Shown: piece by piece, positions 7,848 to 16,300 of the stretch
Position numbering within the stretch: position 1 is the first letter of the stretch
How the letters are laid out: each line of letters opens with the position of its first letter
NCBI GenBank assembly: GCA_041484845.1
Contig: JBGPIK010000039.1
Coordinates: 1-27,538 of the forward strand
Direction: 5' to 3'
DNA: 27,538 bases
Origin: JBGPIK01 sp041484845
GTDB lineage: Bacteria > Desulfobacterota > Binatia > UBA9968
Translations under genes and position numbers: made by a program
The notes under the pieces: generated by a model
What the model was told of the DNA's origin: nothing
Seen by the model: the letters and a program-made list of their open reading frames with translations, nothing else
The model's database searches: none

Positions 7848-8090
7848 TCAGTTATCCAACAGCACAAACGAAGAGTCACGTCTGAGAGGATCGAACACTT
7901 TGGGAATATGACCGGAATAATCGGCAGCTTTGCGCTGAGGGCCATGGACCAAGGTCCAGTGCATTTTGTGGCTGCAGACGACACACGACCCATTGACTGA
8001 TTGAGTGTTCGATTTTGGCAAGCGTTTACCCAGAACTACGCCCAGATAACCGTTACAGCGAGGGCAGATTCTTGCAATGCTTCGTGACAC
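7848..8090 (-). CDS. Small zinc-ribbon-like protein
   Basis: About 80 residues, starting at the GTG at 8090 (an ATG at 8123 would add eleven hydrophobic residues and has no ribosome site). Two Cys pairs, ICPRCNGYLGVV and GSCVVCSHKMHW, are about 26 residues apart and would form one zinc knuckle pair. The segment between them is basic and the tail has no clear fold. The pattern recalls small two-knuckle proteins of unknown role in uncultured bacteria. No DNA-binding domain is visible beyond the ribbon. The gene stands alone between the VOC gene and an exported protein gene. Coding status is likely but not certain. Confidence 0.5.
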   Translation of the reverse strand: MSRSIARICPRCNGYLGVVLGKRLPKSNTQSVNGSCVVCSHKMHWTLVHGPQRKAADYSGHIPKVFDPLRRDSSFVLLDN

Positions 8091-8291
8091 AGCGACCACT
8101 TCTGTGAAAAGAAAGGTTAACATATATCGCCACGCAGGTCAGCCGTCAAGCCAAAAAATTACCTCGTCGATCTTCCGCGCAGTGCGCTCCAGCGGCATCG
8201 CTTGAAGGTCTGTTCAAAGCACACGAAAAACGAGGTGTGGGGGTGACCCTATACTCCCGCTAATGTTGCCGGATGATTAGGGAAGGTTGGA

Positions 8292-8321
8292 GCATCCCGC
8301 GCTCCGTCGTGCGCGGGATGC
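8292..8321 (-). terminator. Hairpin downstream of the exported hypothetical gene
   Basis: GCATCCCGCGC (8292-8302) and GCGCGGGATGC (8311-8321) pair perfectly over 11 bases around an 8-base loop, about 33 bases beyond the stop of the gene that ends at 8355. There is no T-run on either side. It may be a terminator or a copy of a GC-rich extragenic palindrome. Confidence 0.5.
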
Positions 8322-8354
8322 CCAGTGATTATTCACTCTATGCTGATCTCTTGG

Positions 8355-8966
8355 CTAGTTTGCCGGTGTGACCTTGATAAGCTCGATTTCCCTTTGCAAG
8401 CCTCGGCTTTGCCCTCCAGAGGACGCGTCGAAGACCGATTTCACTATGCTTCGAGTCTGAGGGCTATACCAATAAGTGGTAGTATAGTAGTCCCGTGGGC
8501 CGGCCCGATCATCGCTTTCCAGCTTAAACGCGCGAAACGTTCCCGCCGGCGTGGTGACTTGCTCGACTCCTTTAACCTCGTAAGTTATCTTCCTTGCAAC
8601 CAGTGTAGATCCGCCAATATACCTGCCCTTGTAGTCAAGCGTCCATGTCTTTCCTATGGTGAGCGGAAAATCAAGATTTCGACCGAAGGCGAGGAGACCG
8701 ACTAGAATGATAGGGCGCGGATCAAGTTCTTCTTTCTGAGAGCCGTTGACTTCCGCGATTTTTAACTTACCGTCGACGATCGAAAGTTCGTAGGTTCCAT
8801 TGAGCAACGCCGATGAACTGCCAATGGAACCACCTTCCTTCACTGTAAACAACCAAGTCTCTGCGTTCTTATAGCGTGGCTTGCTGGCTTCGTCCTGGCT
8901 AAATGCCGCCACGTGGCTGAAAAGAATACCTATTGCGACGATCCCAAGAATTACTATTTTCCTCAT
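8355..8966 (-). CDS. Exported hypothetical protein, 203 residues
   Basis: AAGGAGAAAG precedes the ATG at 8966. Residues 1-23 are a clear signal peptide (IVILGIVAIGILFSHVAAF) with cleavage before SQDEASK. The mature domain is all strands: AETWLFTVKEGG, GTYELSIVDGKLKIAE, FPLTIGKTWTLDYKGRY, ITYEVKGVEQVTTPAGTFRAFKLES and YTTTYWYSPQTRSIVKSVFD. The 'GKTWT...VxGxExVTxPAGTFxAFKLE...YWYSPxxxxIVK' order is common in periplasmic beta-sandwich or lipocalin-like proteins of unknown function (similar to the DUF3108 style). No lipoprotein Cys is seen. The gene is single, with a hairpin behind it. Confidence 0.7.
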   Translation of the reverse strand: MRKIVILGIVAIGILFSHVAAFSQDEASKPRYKNAETWLFTVKEGGSIGSSSALLNGTYELSIVDGKLKIAEVNGSQKEELDPRPIILVGLLAFGRNLDFPLTIGKTWTLDYKGRYIGGSTLVARKITYEVKGVEQVTTPAGTFRAFKLESDDRAGPRDYYTTTYWYSPQTRSIVKSVFDASSGGQSRGLQREIELIKVTPAN

Positions 8967-9052
8967 CGCTCTTTCTCCTTAGCCCGACAAATAATGGTGA
9001 GGAATTTATCCCAACTTTGTAAGATTGTCCACCATTGTGAACCGGATTGCAG

Positions 9053-9182
9053 AAAAGGGGACATTCTGATTTTTGATTTCGTCAATGGCACATCGTGGCC
9101 TCTGTGACCGTATTGATTGGTACTCTTGACTTCATTAGGCAGGTTGGGAGTCTTCGGTTGGAAAAGCAGAATGTCCCCTTTT
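9053..9182. repeat. 130-bp element bounded by perfect 16-bp inverted repeats
   Basis: AAAAGGGGACATTCTG at 9053-9068 is repeated exactly in inverse orientation at 9167-9182. The likeness continues a little inward (ATTTTTGATT versus CTTTTCCAAC). The 98 bases between hold no gene. Ends of this type are what I remember flanking REP-associated tyrosine (Y1) transposase genes in environmental genomes, so it may be a non-autonomous miniature element or the two ends of a deleted copy. It lies between two minus-strand genes. Confidence 0.6.
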
Positions 9183-9222
9183 GTAGCCCCCAATTCACCA
9201 AAGCATGCGTGTCCGTGAACTC

Positions 9223-9240
9223 TTTCAGTCACGACTGAAA
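9223..9240 (-). terminator. Short hairpin downstream of the FG-GAP gene
   Basis: TTTCAGTC and GACTGAAA (9223-9240) form a 7-8 bp stem with a very small loop, 48 bases after the stop of the FG-GAP gene. No T-run follows. It is a weak terminator candidate for the toxin locus. Confidence 0.25.
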
Positions 9241-9287
9241 GAACAGCGGCCCAACGTCGTTGACACGGCTTTCTAAATTCCTTTTAC

Positions 9288-12200
9288 TCAGCGATGAAAC
9301 AAGACCGACAGCTGATTGCGCAAATTATCCGCCGTGGCGATATCCGGTTTGCCGTCACCGTTCAGATCCGCTATGGCTAGAGCTCGAGTCAATCCGCCCG
9401 TCACAAACGCTTGCGGCGCTAAGAACGTTCCGTCGCCGTTCCCTAACAACAGCGAAACGCTACCCATATCGTTCGCGGTGAGGATGTCCGGCTTTCCGTC
9501 CCCATCCACATCGATGACTTTCACAGCCCGCGGATTAACATCACCCAACGAGAACCTTTGCTGCGGCTGAAAAGTGCCATCACCATTGCCGAGAAGCACG
9601 GAAACATTATCGTCGTATGAGTTTGCCACGACTATGTCGAGCTTCTGGTCTCCGTCAAGGTCAGCGATGGCGACGCCGCGAGTTCCCGTTCCGACTTGGT
9701 AGCTTTGGGGCAACTGAAGAGTACCATCCCCATTGCCGAGCAACACCGCAAGGTTATTGCCGAACTCTTCGTCGGCTGCTGTAACAAGGTCAAGTTTGCC
9801 GTCACCATTCAAATCGGCCAACGCCATCGCAGTAACACGTCTGATGGCGGGGAAGCGCTGCTGGGGCTGCAATAAGCCACCGGCATTGCCAAGGAGAACG
9901 GAGACGTCGGTAGAAAATTTATTCGCCGTAATCACGTCCAATTGCCCGTCGCCATTCAAATCGGCCACGGCAACAGCAGCCGGCGAGGTTCCGACGATAT
10001 ACCGCTGCTGGGGCTGAAAAGTGCCGTCGCCGTTGGTCAAGAGAATAGAAATATCATTGCTACTGGAGTTGACGGAGATCAGGTCTGGGCGACCATCGCT
10101 ATTTAAATCTGCAACCTCCACACCGAGAGGAAGAAGGCCGACTGGAACTCGCTGTTCTAACTGGAAAGTCCCGTTGCCCTCACCCCATAAAACAGAGAGA
10201 TCATTACTGCTTGAATTGGCAGAAACCAAGTCGAGTCTGCCATCGAGGTTTAAATCAGCAACGGCAACCCAATTGGGGCCATTACCCACCGCGAGTCGCT
10301 CCCTCGTTTGAAAGGTACCGTCTCCTCTGCCGAACAGCACGGAGACATTGGCCGAGGATTGGTCTGTTGTAATCAAATCAAGGCGACCGTCTCCATTCAC
10401 GTTCGCGAGTGCGATCGACGATGGATTGGTTCCTACCGCAAAGCGCATTTCCGGCAGAAATGTGCCATCGCCATTACCAAGGAGGATGGAAACGTCCCCG
10501 GAATACAGGTTTGCGGTGACAACATCCAGCTTGCCGTCTTTGTTGACATCGGCCAGTGCGAGCGACGATGGCGACATGCCTACTGTAAGTAATTGCGGGG
10601 CTTGGAACGTCCCATCGCCATAGCCAAGCAGCGCTGAGACTTGATTGCCGGAAGATGGTATTAGCAGATCAGTCTTGCCGTCATCGTTCAGATCTCCAGT
10701 TCGCACGGATCCAGCCAAAACTCCAGCGGAAAAACGTTGCTGCGTTTGGAATGTGCCATCGCCGTTGCCGAGCAGCACCGACAGATCCCTTGAAGACCAA
10801 ATGCCGGCCACAATATCCGGCCGCCCGTCACCGTTCACGTCCGCAACGGTGACGGAAACAGGTCCAGCGGATGCTCCATCGCCGGCGGTAAAACGTTGTT
10901 CAGGCTGAAAGGTGCCATCACCGTTGCCGAGGAGCACAGAAAAATCACCTGATGTTAAGTTGGCTACGACAATGTCGAGCTTGCCATCGGAATTTAGATC
11001 GGCGACCGCCGCAGCCCTAGGTCCCTGGCCTACCGCAAGACGCTGCTGAGGCTGAAAGGTTCCGTCGCCGTTACCCATCAATATTGAGGCTGTGTTGGTC
11101 AGCGAAGTATTCGAGGTAATGAGGTCTATTTTGCCGTCCCCGTTCAGGTCTCCAGTCGCAAGTGAAGTGGGCCCTTGATAAAGGCCGTCGCCCGCGGCAA
11201 AACGCTTTTCTGGTTCAAATGTTCCATCCCCCTTCGCGAAGAGCACAGACACATCGCTCGAATTCGAGTTAGCTGCAATTATGTCCTGCTTGCCATCCCC
11301 ATTAGCGTCGATCACGGCGACCGAGTTTGGCTGATTGCCCGTCCTGAAAGCGATCCCAGAATAAACAGGTTCTTTCACGATCGATTTTAAAACAATCAGA
11401 CCTACGTCAGTGGTCCCTCCTCGGACAGGAAAGCGTGGAGCAGATATTCCGCGCAGCGGCGCTCCCGCCACTTCTGCGTTCGCGACTGCGGCAATCTCAC
11501 CTCGGACCGTCGGCACTCCCGATATACTGAAGCTTCCGTCCATGAGGCTCTGCGCAGTGAACTGATCAAAGACGGTAACCGTGGCAGCTCCAAACGGTCC
11601 ATTATTCACGTCAACAATTTGGCCGACAACGGTTGTCCGCGGGTCTGGAATTACTGGTACCGTTCGTGTAACCGTCGCCGTGCGACCGAAATCGTCTGTC
11701 GCCGTGGCTTGAATGGCAAGGGAAACGATTTTTGCTGGCACGGTGGTGACAAGTCGGTATGGCCAGCTCAAAACAGCCGGCTGATTTCTTCCATTAATAT
11801 TCCACTCTACCGAAACTACTCGACGATTATCCGTGGCGTCCGCAGTGAGAACAAGTTGCTCTTCTTCAATCACAGTGGCCCCCTCAGCCGGCCCAGTGAT
11901 GGCAACAGAAGGTCCGGGATCCGGCTGAACGGCGACTGTCCTGGTAGCGGTGGCGGTCTGACCTATGTTGTCGGTAGCTTTTGCCTCGATCGTGATCGAA
12001 GTGGTGCCGAACGGAACCGATACGAGGAGTGAATACGGCAGTCGGAAGAGCGGGGAAAACTCAGCACCGTTAACCGTCCAGATAAGGTGACTGACCAGAA
12101 CGTTATCGGCTGCTTGAGCCGTAAGAGTAATGTCTGTCGCTTCGAAGACCGTCGCTTCTTCCGCGGGAGACGTAATTGCAACGGTTGGCGCGGTATCGAT

Positions 12201-12692
12201 TATGGCGAACGGCACAGTAATCACCCCCCTGTCACACTCGAGTTGAAGAGGAGCACTTCCGATCTCCGCCGTAGGAATGATGGCCACTGTGACGATAATC
12301 TGGTCCAGCGAAATTTGCACATTCGATAGAGTCACCCCCGGTGTCGCGACCGAAAGAGACGAACAACTAAAGTTATATCCGTCAATAGTAATGGTCGCCG
12401 TAGTTCCCCGATCAACCGAGCTCGACGAAATCGCTGTCACCGCAGTCGTGTTCGAAATACCGGTTTTGCGCGTGATGCGAAGAATGTTTCCGACAGCGTC
12501 GTAGTGGTAAGTGGCCGCATTGCCATTTTCATCGACGACCCGGATCAGCCGGCCAAGATCGTCGTAAAAATAATTTATCCGTGATTCCTGAGCAGAGAGA
12601 TGGCCAAAGGAACACGTGATGGCGAGGAATACAACAAAACTCGTCGCCCATGTAGGAGACAAATTGTTCCTGATGTTCGTCAAGGTGTACAT
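9288..12692 (-). CDS. Exported FG-GAP/VCBS repeat protein with N-terminal Rhs YD repeats
   Basis: An 1134-residue protein with a signal peptide (hydrophobic core SFVVFLAITCSFG, cleavage near SAQ-ES at 35). In order: two YD repeats of Rhs type at 38-78 (NYFYDDLGRLIRVVDENGN, YHYDAVGNILRITR); a TIG/IPT-like domain about 82-165; two Ig-like domains about 168-256 and 260-347; a carboxypeptidase-regulatory-like domain about 353-435; and fourteen FG-GAP repeats from 455 to the end. Each repeat carries a Ca2+ loop of the DxNxDGxxD type (for example DLNGDGKLDLV), and the last is cut short at LSVLFHR. About seven repeats make one beta-propeller, so two propellers are likely. It is downstream of the Rhs toxin and immunity genes on the same strand. 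A surface or secreted binding partner of the toxin is inference. Confidence 0.85.
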   Translation of the reverse strand: MYTLTNIRNNLSPTWATSFVVFLAITCSFGHLSAQESRINYFYDDLGRLIRVVDENGNAATYHYDAVGNILRITRKTGISNTTAVTAISSSSVDRGTTATITIDGYNFSCSSLSVATPGVTLSNVQISLDQIIVTVAIIPTAEIGSAPLQLECDRGVITVPFAIIDTAPTVAITSPAEEATVFEATDITLTAQAADNVLVSHLIWTVNGAEFSPLFRLPYSLLVSVPFGTTSITIEAKATDNIGQTATATRTVAVQPDPGPSVAITGPAEGATVIEEEQLVLTADATDNRRVVSVEWNINGRNQPAVLSWPYRLVTTVPAKIVSLAIQATATDDFGRTATVTRTVPVIPDPRTTVVGQIVDVNNGPFGAATVTVFDQFTAQSLMDGSFSISGVPTVRGEIAAVANAEVAGAPLRGISAPRFPVRGGTTDVGLIVLKSIVKEPVYSGIAFRTGNQPNSVAVIDANGDGKQDIIAANSNSSDVSVLFAKGDGTFEPEKRFAAGDGLYQGPTSLATGDLNGDGKIDLITSNTSLTNTASILMGNGDGTFQPQQRLAVGQGPRAAAVADLNSDGKLDIVVANLTSGDFSVLLGNGDGTFQPEQRFTAGDGASAGPVSVTVADVNGDGRPDIVAGIWSSRDLSVLLGNGDGTFQTQQRFSAGVLAGSVRTGDLNDDGKTDLLIPSSGNQVSALLGYGDGTFQAPQLLTVGMSPSSLALADVNKDGKLDVVTANLYSGDVSILLGNGDGTFLPEMRFAVGTNPSSIALANVNGDGRLDLITTDQSSANVSVLFGRGDGTFQTRERLAVGNGPNWVAVADLNLDGRLDLVSANSSSNDLSVLWGEGNGTFQLEQRVPVGLLPLGVEVADLNSDGRPDLISVNSSSNDISILLTNGDGTFQPQQRYIVGTSPAAVAVADLNGDGQLDVITANKFSTDVSVLLGNAGGLLQPQQRFPAIRRVTAMALADLNGDGKLDLVTAADEEFGNNLAVLLGNGDGTLQLPQSYQVGTGTRGVAIADLDGDQKLDIVVANSYDDNVSVLLGNGDGTFQPQQRFSLGDVNPRAVKVIDVDGDGKPDILTANDMGSVSLLLGNGDGTFLAPQAFVTGGLTRALAIADLNGDGKPDIATADNLRNQLSVLFHR

Positions 12693-12802
12693 ACAAAGAA
12701 CCTCTCGCGCGTTGTAAACATCGATGTATTTCTTGCTCTTGTGTCATTGCTTTGTACTATGCACTTTACGGTGAGACTCGTTGGGCAATGCACATGGGAA
12801 CA

Positions 12803-12940
12803 CTAAAGACAGCACGGACAAAAACCTGTCATGGGTTGTTTTTTGCTCGCCGCTTTCTTCAGACATTCAGGTGCGACGGGAAACGTTCCATTTTGGAGCC
12901 GCTCAGACGCGCGAACGCCGGTTGTGTGGCTTTTTGACAT
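12803..12940 (-). CDS. Possible 45-residue ORF between immunity and FG-GAP genes
   Basis: On the minus strand, AAAAGGGGAC lies eight bases before an ATG at 12940. The frame encodes MSKSHTTGVRASERLQNG... and ends in a Cys-rich tail GFCPCCL. No family is recognised. It may be a remnant of an older toxin tip or a chance frame. The remaining 290 bases between the two flanking genes hold nothing else that I can support. Confidence 0.25.
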   Translation of the reverse strand: MSKSHTTGVRASERLQNGTFPVAPECLKKAASKKQPMTGFCPCCL

Positions 12941-12983
12941 AACGAGTCCCCTTTTGTTGTTGTGTTAACCCGATGAAAGAGTC

Positions 12984-13340
12984 TCATCGTCGGCTCCTCA
13001 GCGTCATCAGGCCGTCGATGAAAACCGGCAAAAAGAAATACCAAAAAGGTCCTACAATCCCATGCACAACCAAAGGAACAATAAAACTCTGAAAGTCATT
13101 CAGTGGGGGTGGGAGCCTGGAAAAGTACCAACCAGGGAAAACATAGCCCGCAAATAGAACTAACAGTGAAAATGGGAAATCAAAGGGAAGCAAAAAAATC
13201 CATATGAATTGCCATTGCGCATCGCGCTCACTTATCACAACGTAGAAAATGATCCACCATGAGACCACTAGATGCACCAGGCACCCAACCAAACCCAATT
13301 TATACGCTCCACGACTTGCTGCAGCGAAAATTCTTCTCAT
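12984..13340 (-). CDS. Candidate membrane immunity protein for the Rhs phospholipase tip
   Basis: The ATG at 13340 overlaps the TGA of the Rhs gene (ATGA), so translation is coupled; a GTG nine bases upstream is less likely. The product has 118 residues with three membrane spans: about 15-36 (LGLVGCLVHLVVSWWIIFYVV), 44-70 and 86-108. The N-terminus and the C-terminus (TLRSRR) are basic. No known domain is recognised. Family knowledge: in polymorphic toxin loci the gene directly after the toxin tip encodes its immunity protein, and toxins acting on membranes are often matched by integral membrane immunity proteins. The sequence is richer in A+T than the Rhs core, as usual for exchanged tip-immunity pairs. 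Function is inferred from position only. Confidence 0.6.
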   Translation of the reverse strand: MRRIFAAASRGAYKLGLVGCLVHLVVSWWIIFYVVISERDAQWQFIWIFLLPFDFPFSLLVLFAGYVFPGWYFSRLPPPLNDFQSFIVPLVVHGIVGPFWYFFLPVFIDGLMTLRSRR

Positions 13341-16300
13341 TTCCCACACTCTGCGCTAGCTTGCCTTATATCAAATAGCCACCCTCCGACTATTGCACTT
13401 AGATTGTGGCTAGGATCTCCCCGGAGGCTCTTGAGACAGCCGGAAAGTTGCCCATCGCAAGATCTAAAACAACCTTGCCGATCTGCAGGACAGTTGCACG
13501 AGTAGTTGTCACGACAGGACCCATAACATAAGTCATGCGTTTTGTAGCATTCGTCCTGTCTATCAATAGCTGGCCGTACTTGTAAACGATCGATAGTGTT
13601 CCAACTTCCTACTTGGCCGCCCGTGTAATCAGGACCACCCCAGTTTCCATACCATTGAAAAAGCCCGAGTGGGTCGGAAAAATTTATGGGGCTGCTCGAC
13701 ACATAGGAATAAAGATTAAGATCCCATCCGCCAAATTCGATTGGGTCTTCTGCGATGAAGCGCTGGAGAGTTGGGAAGTAATAACGGGCCCGGTAATAAT
13801 ACAGTCCAGTGCCATCATTTTCACGGCCCGTGTACTGGAAGGGACTTATGGTTGGATTGCCATAGACAACAGTGCGGCCGAAGGGTTCATAGGCATATTC
13901 CACCTGCACCGTACCGGAAGAATCTGCCAATGCCACGGCTGAGCGAAGAGCGTCGGTTAAGAAATGCTGTGTACCGGAGAAATCCGTACGGCTGAAAACC
14001 TCATCGGTCCCAAGCCCCGTGAGCGTATTTGTTAGGACTGTTGTTCCCGACATTTCTTGGACCGGATTCCTGCCGTCGTATAGATATTGAATTTTCTGTG
14101 CATTGATTGTTTTCTCGCTCCTCCTTCCAAATACGTCGTAAGCAAATGACGCATTCGCGTTAGGTCCGCTCATTCCGGTCAGCCGGTTTCTGGCATCCCA
14201 TGAATATGTTGTTATCCCAAACGCTTCGGTCATCGATGTCAAATTTCCATTTGCATCGAAGCTCATTGCCTTATCGCCAAAGCTCCGCTGCCGGTTCGCG
14301 GCATCATAGCTCACTAAGTCAATCGGATCGGGAAGCAGAGTTCGTGCAAAGCTACCTCCCACCCCAATCCGATTACCGGCGCGGTCGTATTGGTATGTCA
14401 AATCACCCAAAAGCCCGAGCGCGTTACGGTAGATCAGAGCAGTGACACGAGAAGCCACGTCGTACCGATATTCTGTGGAAACACCGTTGGGAAGTGTCGT
14501 TTGAGTTCTGCGACCCAGCGAATCATAGTTGAGATTCACGATCTGAGTTCCTTGAAGCACTTGTCTCACACGAGAAGCCACATCGTAACTATAGGTTACC
14601 GGCAACTGCCCGGGCACATCCATTTGGGTCCTCCGCCCTATGGAATCGTACTCATATCTGATCGTCCCCAGATTACTCACGTGGGCGGCTAATCGGCCCA
14701 GCGTATCGTATTGGTTGGCAATTATACCTCCGGCTGAGTCCGCAGACTCGATGAGCCTATTGACGGCGTCATAGACAAAGCTTGTATTTGCCCCATCCCC
14801 AAAGCTTCCCGCGATTTGCCGATTCAGAGGATCGTAACTGAAGACGGTTTGTTGGTTTTTACGGTCAATATGTCGGATGAGATTGCCCGCAGCGTCATAT
14901 TGAAAGGATTCAATAGCGCCGACCGGGTCCGTCCGTGTAGCCAATCGATCTGTGCTGTCGTATGTGTACGCAGTCATATTGCCGCGAGCGTCGGTGACCG
15001 AAACTAAGTTGCCATTCGCATCATAGGCAAACCGGGTTAAACCGCCCAAGGGATCAGTGACCGAGGTAATGTGGCTCAGAGCGTCATATGCAAATTTTGT
15101 CACCTTGCCCCGCGGATCGGTTTGGGAGGTGAGGCGAAAAACGGCATCGTAGCTTCTTTGCGAGCGGTTTCCCAGAGGATCGGTGATATCCGTTAGACGA
15201 CCGAAACCATCATAATTAAATGTCGTGGCATTTCCCAGAGGATCGGTCCTGCTGATCGGCTCGCCGTAATTGTTGTATGTCATCGTCGTGCGATTACCGA
15301 GCGGATCGACCGCCGCCGCGAGATCACCCCGGTTGTCGTATTCGAACCGTGCCACATTTCCCAGCGCATCAGTGATACTGGTGACACTGTTAAAGGTGGC
15401 CTCGTGTGTGAGGTTTTTTGCGTTACCCGCGGGGTCAGTAATCAGCGTGAGATTTCCTGATGGATCATAATTAAATCGTGTTACACGCTTTAACGGGTCT
15501 GTCACAGAGAGAAGCAGATTCGTTCCCATCTGTCGCTCAAAGATCGTCGTTTGTCCCAATGCATCCGTTTCACTTGTCTGATATCCGGCGGCATTGAAGC
15601 GGTAAGTCGTCGCGTTTCCCCGAGGATCGGTTACGACCGTCTGGCTGATATAGCCACCGGTGCTCGTGTACGCGAATGTCCAAACGCCGCCGTCGGCCTG
15701 GATCTGCCGCACAACTCGACCGGCCGAATCGTATTCGTTGCTAAGAAATGTAATCCCCCGAGCGTTGGTGAGGGTCAATATTCTATGGGCAGAATCGTAG
15801 GTGTATCGTGTCACACCGCCGGCGGGATCTCTCACACTTTCCAGGCGCCCGAGTTCGTCGTAGGTGTATCGAACCTGCCGACCTATGGCATCAGTGATCG
15901 ACTCTATGCCGGCGCCGACGTAGGTTAGCGTTAACTCCCCTCCCTGAAACAGCCCTATGCGCACGATACGTCCTTCGCCATCGCGTGAGAGCTGAATAGT
16001 ATTTCCATATCGATCGCTCTGACTCTGAAGACGGCCAAGTGAGTCGAATACCCACGAACTGCCGTCCTTAAATCTGAGTTGCAGTCTGTCCACCGCCAGT
16101 ACCGCGCCGCGAAGCCAAGGCGCGGTGGAGTTGATGAAAGTAGTGAAAGACTGACGCGAGAAGTAATCCTGGCGGTTGCCAGGGCTGATAAGGATCAACG
16201 CATCGGCGGATCCGCCGGGGGGCGACGCCAAAGAGACATCGAAGGGCCAACTTGTTCCTATGCCAAATGGGCCTTGATTATTTAAGTTTGTTCGGTAGGT

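Noticed and set aside
9288..11340. Regularly spaced similar segments (about every 170-180 bases), CRISPR-like at first sight
   Set aside because: The period equals the 57-60-residue FG-GAP unit and the similarity follows the coding frame; the repeats are imperfect and there are no unique spacers between identical repeats.
9316..11390. Series of plus-strand open frames of 70-97 codons
   Set aside because: They are antisense to the FG-GAP repeats, share their periodicity, lack ribosome sites and match no family.
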